64,000 nt of DNA from Bugula neritina (Eukaryota; Bryozoa; Gymnolaemata; Cheilostomatida; Bugulidae). The stretch covers positions 22,199,628 through 22,263,627 of the forward strand of contig OZ037767.1 in assembly GCA_964035545.1 (NCBI GenBank), written 5' to 3'. Positions within the stretch are counted from its first letter, which is position 1. The number at the start of each line of letters is the position of its first letter. Both the position numbers and the translations under genes were made by a program. Under the pieces are notes generated by a model, which made no database searches, was not told where the DNA came from, and saw only the letters and a program-made list of their open reading frames with translations. This document shows positions 59,563 to 64,000 of the stretch, piece by piece.

Positions 59563-59752
59563 CTATTAGTAATATTATAAAAAAGTAGTGTAATATTATA
59601 AAAAGTAGTGTAATATTATAAATTTTATTTAGAAAAATATTTTTTTTTAAATAAGAAAAAAATATTTTTAAGGTGGATGGTTCTAGCTCACAATATAATA
59701 CTATTAGTAAGATAATAAATTATTATACGCTGAGAATATAATAATTTAGTGT

Positions 59753-59947
59753 TTAAACGTTATAACTTGGAAATGTGGGTTGAGATTCTGTAGATTCTAT
59801 TATATTACCATCGCTCGTTGATATAACTAATTTATTACCAACTGCTCCTTGTAATTTAGGAATAGCGTAATTATTTATATTATTTATTGTAATAAGATCT
59901 GAAATATTTATACCCGTTTTTACAATATTACCATCACTCGAAAGCAT
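59753..59947 (-). CDS. Small fibre-like protein or fragment of the Polinton, 64 aa
   Basis: Two related phrases, SSDGNIVKTGI and TSDGNIIEST, flank the segment LITINNINNYAIPKLQGAVG. Such S-x-G-N-I repeats are common in trimeric virus and phage fibre shafts; this is my inference. It starts 13 bases after the preceding gene and is the last frame before the element's end. It may be a complete small protein or the surviving tail of a longer one. Confidence 0.5.
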   Translation of the reverse strand: MLSSDGNIVKTGINISDLITINNINNYAIPKLQGAVGNKLVISTSDGNIIESTESQPTFPSYNV

Positions 59948-59960
59948 TAATAATAATTTT

Positions 59961-60482
59961 TTAATTAGTTAAACTATTATAATAAAGTTTTAAATATACG
60001 TAATCAAAAGGTAGTGCATTAGTAGCGTCTTCACTCGGTGTATTAACAAGAATTACGTCATTAGGTTTATGACTCGGATAATTATTCGAAAGAGCTATTG
60101 TAAACGAAAAATTATTATTAGCGTTAACAACTTTATTAATATTTATTTTACTATACGGAACATTATGTTCAGCACCGCTAATAGTATAAAATATATTTTC
60201 TTTAGACTCGTCAAATGGATTTACGCTATTACGAATATGTAAACCTAATTTTTTATCAGTCCAATATAATTCTTTCGTTTTATTATTAGGTGAACTTTCG
60301 TTATAAAATTGTAATAACGCGTGCGTTATTTCTATAGATTTATTGACTAAATAATCATTAATTAAATCTACCGTAAAGCTATTAATATCTTCGTAATAAT
60401 AAAATTCGCGTTTAGGTATAATACTCGTAATATACGCTTTATTAGTCGTTATATTGACTTTACTAAATTTATAGATATTCAT
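59961..60482 (-). CDS. Polinton protein of unknown family, second paralogue, 173 aa
   Basis: An intact frame whose ATG overlaps the stop of the upstream paralogue (ATGA). It shares KELYWTDK, SGAEHNVPYS, NKVVNANNNFS, IALSNNYPSHKPNDVIL and LPFDYVYLKLYYN-like motifs with the gene at 60479-61006. It looks soluble: no signal peptide, no membrane span, beta-rich composition. Its position beside the protease suggests a virion structural role (inference). I do not recognise the family. Confidence 0.75.
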   Translation of the reverse strand: MNIYKFSKVNITTNKAYITSIIPKREFYYYEDINSFTVDLINDYLVNKSIEITHALLQFYNESSPNNKTKELYWTDKKLGLHIRNSVNPFDESKENIFYTISGAEHNVPYSKININKVVNANNNFSFTIALSNNYPSHKPNDVILVNTPSEDATNALPFDYVYLKLYYNSLTN

Positions 60483-61006
60483 TTATAATTATAATAAAGT
60501 TTTATTAATACGTAATGAAAAGGTAACGCCGCGGCGGTTATTTCACTAGCGGGAGTATCGGTTAAAATTACGTCGCTAGGTTTATGACTAGGATAAGTTT
60601 TTGATAGCGCTATTGATATTGAAAAGTTTTTATTAGCTTCAATAACTTTATTAACGCTTATTTCGCTAAACGGGAGATTATGTTCGCTACCGCTTATATC
60701 ATAAAAAGTATTTTCATCGGATACTCCGAATATTTCAGCGCTATTTCGAACTTGTAAGCCTATTCGCTTATCAGTCCAATAAAGTTCTTTAGTATTGTGA
60801 GCTTGTTCACCGTAAAATTGTACTAGGATATTCGTTATTTCAATCGGTTCATCAACTAAAAAATCTTTAATTAACGTACCTCCGAATCCGCTAGAACTAC
60901 CGTCGTAATAAATAAATTCTGATGGAATTACGATATTTGTAATATACGGTTTTTCATTTATTATAGTGGCTTTAGCCGAATTTCCAAAAATATAAACCGA
61001 ACTCAT
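60479..61006 (-). CDS. Polinton protein of unknown family, first paralogue, 175 aa
   Basis: The ATG directly follows the protease stop. Motifs shared with its neighbour are KELYWTDKRIGLQVRNS, SGSEHNLPFS, NKVIEANKNFS and YPSHKPSDVIL. A rough by-eye alignment gives close to half identical residues along the whole length, so this is a tandem duplication within the element. The frame is intact with no stop or frameshift. A capsid, spike or matrix-like structural protein is a reasonable guess only. Confidence 0.75.
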   Translation of the reverse strand: MSSVYIFGNSAKATIINEKPYITNIVIPSEFIYYDGSSSGFGGTLIKDFLVDEPIEITNILVQFYGEQAHNTKELYWTDKRIGLQVRNSAEIFGVSDENTFYDISGSEHNLPFSEISVNKVIEANKNFSISIALSKTYPSHKPSDVILTDTPASEITAAALPFHYVLIKLYYNYK

Positions 61007-61408
61007 TTATATAAGTAATTTATTTATAATTAATTGAGGTGACTCGTGTTTAGACATTTCTTTAAGCCAATATAAACACAAGTGTCCGCATATAACGGTA
61101 TTAAATTTTTGTACTCTTTCGGTATTATAAAATATAGGCGGTTTTAAATATTTCATTATTTCTAGCGGTGGGTGAAGTCCAAAACTATCGAAATAATATT
61201 TTTTATTTCCATTTTTATACCAAGCTACCCAATGAGTACCGTTACCCATTAAATCGTCTAAATTTAATATACCGCATTCTTTTTTACGCGGTTTATCGGG
61301 TAAATCGTTTCTTGAAAATACTCCTCTAAAAAATAGTATTTTTAACTTTTTAATCGTAAACTCTAATTCAATATTTGATAGAGCTTTATTCGGTAATTTT
61401 ATATTCAT
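61007..61408 (-). CDS. Adenain-type cysteine protease of the Polinton, 133 aa
   Basis: Contains the three active-site neighbourhoods of the adenovirus-type (C5/Ulp1-like) protease in order: His in GTHWVAWYKNG, Asp in KYYFDSFGLHPP, and Cys in TVICGHLCLYWL, with a Gln a few residues before it (oxyanion hole). In Polintons and related viruses this enzyme is thought to process capsid proteins. It starts inside the stop codon of the polymerase C-terminal frame (ATGA overlap) and ends directly before the next ATG. The frame is intact and of normal size for the group. Confidence 0.9.
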   Translation of the reverse strand: MNIKLPNKALSNIELEFTIKKLKILFFRGVFSRNDLPDKPRKKECGILNLDDLMGNGTHWVAWYKNGNKKYYFDSFGLHPPLEIMKYLKPPIFYNTERVQKFNTVICGHLCLYWLKEMSKHESPQLIINKLLI

Positions 61409-61914
61409 TTATTATAGCCGTAAGGAACCGTTGTTATACCGTCTTTGAGTATAATTCTCTTATCATCCTCGGCCGACAGAGCTACTTTATTTATAGTTTC
61501 AGCGTACATCGTATGCTTATGACTTCTTAACACGTTCATTGTTCTAAGCTGATCTCGCCGCGTTAATAAACACTCTTTATAATCATCAAATGTTATGCGA
61601 TTATCACGAGTTGTTTTATTAATACCCTTACATTTTTTCTCTTCTATATCATCCATCTTGTAAGAATATAATTTAGCTCTTAGGCCTACAAATTCCGTAA
61701 TTTGTTTACCGCCGGCTTCATCCTTAAACTTCCCTATCACTTTTTTATTTTTACCGGTTGGTATACCCGATTTATGATTTTTTGGATAATTACTCGTGTC
61801 AAATTTATTTTCAATATCTGGTAATATATCTTTATAAAAATCTTCTGTTTTTACGTGATACATTAAACTATCCGTATCCGTAAATAATAATTGCGCTTTA
61901 TTATTATATTTATG
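61405..61914 (-). pseudogene. DNA polymerase B, C-terminal part (after internal stop)
   Basis: The frame continues, without shift, from the polymerase fragment upstream, from which it is separated by one TAA (61915-61917). It begins with polymerase motif C (FTDTDSL), then a conserved tail with HKSGIPTGKNKKVIGKFKDE, VGLRAKLYSYKM, KKCKGI and LSAEDDKR. The first Met is at 61863. As a separate protein it would lack motif C, so it is best read as the broken end of the polymerase. Confidence 0.8.
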
Positions 61915-64000
61915 TTAAATATACTCGTAATGAAAGTCATACATAAGGATTTTACTAATATCCAAAATTGCGGCTCCCAAATATACGGGTTTATCAAACT
62001 TTAATTTAGTTACGTTCATATGAACGGCTATTAAATTTTCGGAAAATATAGTGAAGCTTTTAAAGTTTGGTTGATTAGTAAACTTTTTAGCTTCGCTTTC
62101 GCTAGTAACCAATTTAACGTTAACTCTATTACGAATATCTTCCATCGTTTTACCGAACACGGAATTATTCATTAGCTTAAAGAAATCTTTTTCAAAATCG
62201 CTTCGAGCTAAAGTTCTTAGTTCGGTATTTAATTTTATATATTTTTCTAACTTATTAGATTCATTAAAGGTTATACCTCTATGAATTTTTGTTAATTTTA
62301 AGCCATACATAAGGCATTGTTTTAACGCCTCGTAATGTATAATATAATTTTTTTTATTATTTAAGTTTGGCACTAACTTTTCTACTTTGTTAATCGTTAA
62401 CCTTTCGGGGCAAAATGGATAATCTTTATGCGAGTCGTGTAATTTTTTAGAATATTCTAAATCTACTTCTAAAAAGCTGGGCAGAAAATTTAAACTTTTT
62501 TCCAAGTTTTTACATCGCTTTTCAGTCATCCACTTAAAATTACCCGTAGGTAAATTTTTGGACATAGCCCAACCGTATAAATTATTAGCGTCTAAATAAG
62601 TAATATAACTGCTAGGTTCGCTAGCGTTATAATTTTCCATGTACTTATTATTGGCTTTAGCGTGTCTATGACTGATCATACTTACACCACCCCTAATAGC
62701 CTTTTCAAAGAAAAGTAGTTGGTTAACGTCGGTAATTGGATCCAACTTTAATTCGGTAGTTTTAAGCATAGCGTCCCAACTTAAACCCGGGGCCGTATAG
62801 TACCAAGCGGGATCTAATTTGTAATATTTTAAACACACGTTTCTAAAGTTTTCAAAAACGTCGGCTAAATGTAATACATCAACTTTCATATATAAGTTGT
62901 GATATTCTTTAAATGTTCTCATATTAAATTCTTGCCAAACTTTTTGAGCGTGTATATAATCTTCTTCCGAAATATTTTGCTCGGTTAAGCTTGAATAAAA
63001 CTTTTCTTTAGGTGGTAAAGACGTTTCATCCAACACGCTTAGATTATTAAAATAGTCATACGGAAATACTCCTTTTCTTAATACCAAGTCTAATTGTTTT
63101 TCCTTATAATATTCACCTAAGTGTTTAAAGTCGTCGCGTTTTAAATTCGCCACTAAACTCGCTAAATTAGAACTCATAAACTTATACGAGTCTAAAAATC
63201 GAATTTCACGCGTAACTTTAATTTTTTCACCTTCTTTATTGGTAAATTCGTCTACTAATAATTTTTTACTAAAAGATATATATTTTTCTTCGGTATTAGG
63301 TATACACGAAGGTTCACCGCCTAAATTTTTAATAAATAAGTGGGCGTCATAACCCGACAAATTATGAATAAATACTGGATAAAATTTTGGAACTTTATAA
63401 TTTAAATTACAATTTTTATGCGCGGCTCCTCTATAATTTCCGGTTAAGTGACAGTGATCTCTTACTCTGTCATTACTTAATTCTTCTTCGCATATATAAC
63501 AAATTTTGGCCAACTCAAAAAACTTTTGCTCGTTAGTCGTAATTTGCATAGTTTTAGCGAATTTATGTTTTTTATAAATATTTTTAATATCGAGTTCTAA
63601 TAGTCTTATAAATTGTTCGCCAATATCTTCGTCTTCAGTTTCTTTAGTATAACTTCTATAATTACACTCGCCGGTAATGCTTACTATATAATATCCAAAA
63701 CCCGACGGTTCGTGTTGTTGATATTGATTAGTATAACTTTCTTTAAAATTAGGATTACAGCCTTGTATAGGCTTTGTAAAACATTCAAAATCCGCGTATA
63801 CTACAAACGGTACTCTCATACCACGACAATAATGACTAGACTGAAATTTTATTTTATCTTCTAATTTTGGAAATGTCGTAGTCACGCTATCGTTTTTTAA
63901 GCACCAATCTTGATGCTTTTTTAATGATTCGTTAGATCGAAACGAATTCATACAATTTACGCAAATATGTTTAGCGTTAACGCGTTTATTTATTTGCGAA
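61915..64000 (-). pseudogene. Protein-primed DNA polymerase B of the Polinton (partial, interrupted)
   Basis: Open from the window edge (64000) to a TAA at 61915-61917. Near the visible N-terminal end is a zinc-finger-like C-x2-C...H...C (ICVNCMNSF...KKHQDWC). Exonuclease motifs follow: I (YADFECF), II (HNLSGYDAHLF) and III (YMKVDVLHLADV). An endonuclease-VII-like zinc site (CYICEEEL, VRDHCHLTGNYRGAAH) sits between I and II. Polymerase motif A is LDANNLYGWAM and motif B is MNNSVFGKTM. The stop falls just before motif C, so this copy cannot make a full catalytic domain unless the codon is read through. Its 5' end is outside the window. Confidence 0.9.

Larger units (their letters stand above)
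59459..64000 (-). mobile_element. Polinton/Maverick element, left end (continues past window)
   Basis: Begins AGTAGTAGTAGGTGGATGG (Polinton ends typically start AG) with a hairpin-forming terminus. Intronless minus-strand genes then run toward this end: fibre-like fragment, two paralogous unknown proteins, adenain-type protease, and DNA polymerase B fragments. Adjacent genes from the second paralogue (59961-60482) to the polymerase C-terminal part abut or overlap by 4 bases (ATGA). Polymerase B and this protease are hallmarks of Polintons. The usual integrase, packaging ATPase and capsid genes would lie beyond 64000. Composition is AT-rich yet richer in CpG than the flanking host DNA. The target duplication cannot be checked, as the right end is absent. 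Confidence 0.85.

Noticed and set aside
61405-61863. Independent 152-aa Polinton gene
   Set aside because: It is the same frame as polymerase B, separated by one stop codon, and carries that protein's conserved tail.

Overview
This is animal nuclear DNA. It is AT-rich, its genes are split by short introns with standard GT/AG borders, and it carries microsatellites, minisatellites, SINE-like repeats and several classes of transposon. The proteins are metazoan (proteasome beta-1, SLC35F6, a CAP-domain protein, a Ly6-like protein). I infer an invertebrate, perhaps a lophotrochozoan, but cannot name the species. All spliced gene models were built by hand from splice sites, reading phase and, for the recognised families, known protein motifs. 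No transcript or database was consulted.

Layout: (1) 1-18.6 kb, plus strand: three tandem paralogues of an eight-exon, four-transmembrane protein (called A, B and C here) with a Pro/Gln/Tyr-rich tail ending in a PPxY motif. The first may start just outside the window. (2) 21.1-22.1 kb, minus strand: a two-exon gene of unknown family. (3) 23.9-29.8 kb and 34.7-42.5 kb, minus strand: two tandem paralogues. Each has a signal peptide, a small two-cysteine exon and a huge Glu/Lys/Arg tandem-repeat exon. Only the 34.7-42.5 kb gene goes on to a CAP (GAPR-1/SCP-type) domain; the other appears to stop after the repeats. Intron 1 of the short gene holds a hAT-like non-autonomous DNA transposon. The last intron of the CAP gene holds a complete 4.38 kb LTR retrotransposon that lacks reverse transcriptase. 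(4) 44.5-50.7 kb, minus strand: SLC35F6 in nine exons, with a 1.1 kb 18-bp minisatellite in one intron. (5) 52.2-55.8 kb, plus strand: PSMB6 in five exons, head-to-head with SLC35F6. (6) 56.4-58.3 kb, minus strand: a four-exon Ly6/three-finger-like gene with a probable GPI tail. (7) 59.46 kb to the window end: the left end of a Polinton/Maverick, with a hairpin-shaped terminus and a tightly packed minus-strand gene string (fibre-like fragment, two paralogous unknown proteins, adenain-type protease, protein-primed DNA polymerase B broken by one stop codon).

The cellular genes do not form one pathway. They include housekeeping functions (protein degradation, a lysosomal or mitochondrial transporter-like protein) and lineage-specific membrane or secreted families that grew by tandem duplication. 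The most unusual material is in the mobile elements and in the repeat-rich CAP locus: an RT-less retroelement whose remnants imply that integrase lay upstream of reverse transcriptase, a Polinton end with a 104-bp palindrome and a tandem pair of unrecognised proteins, and a secreted protein pair that differ in whether a CAP domain follows the repeat.
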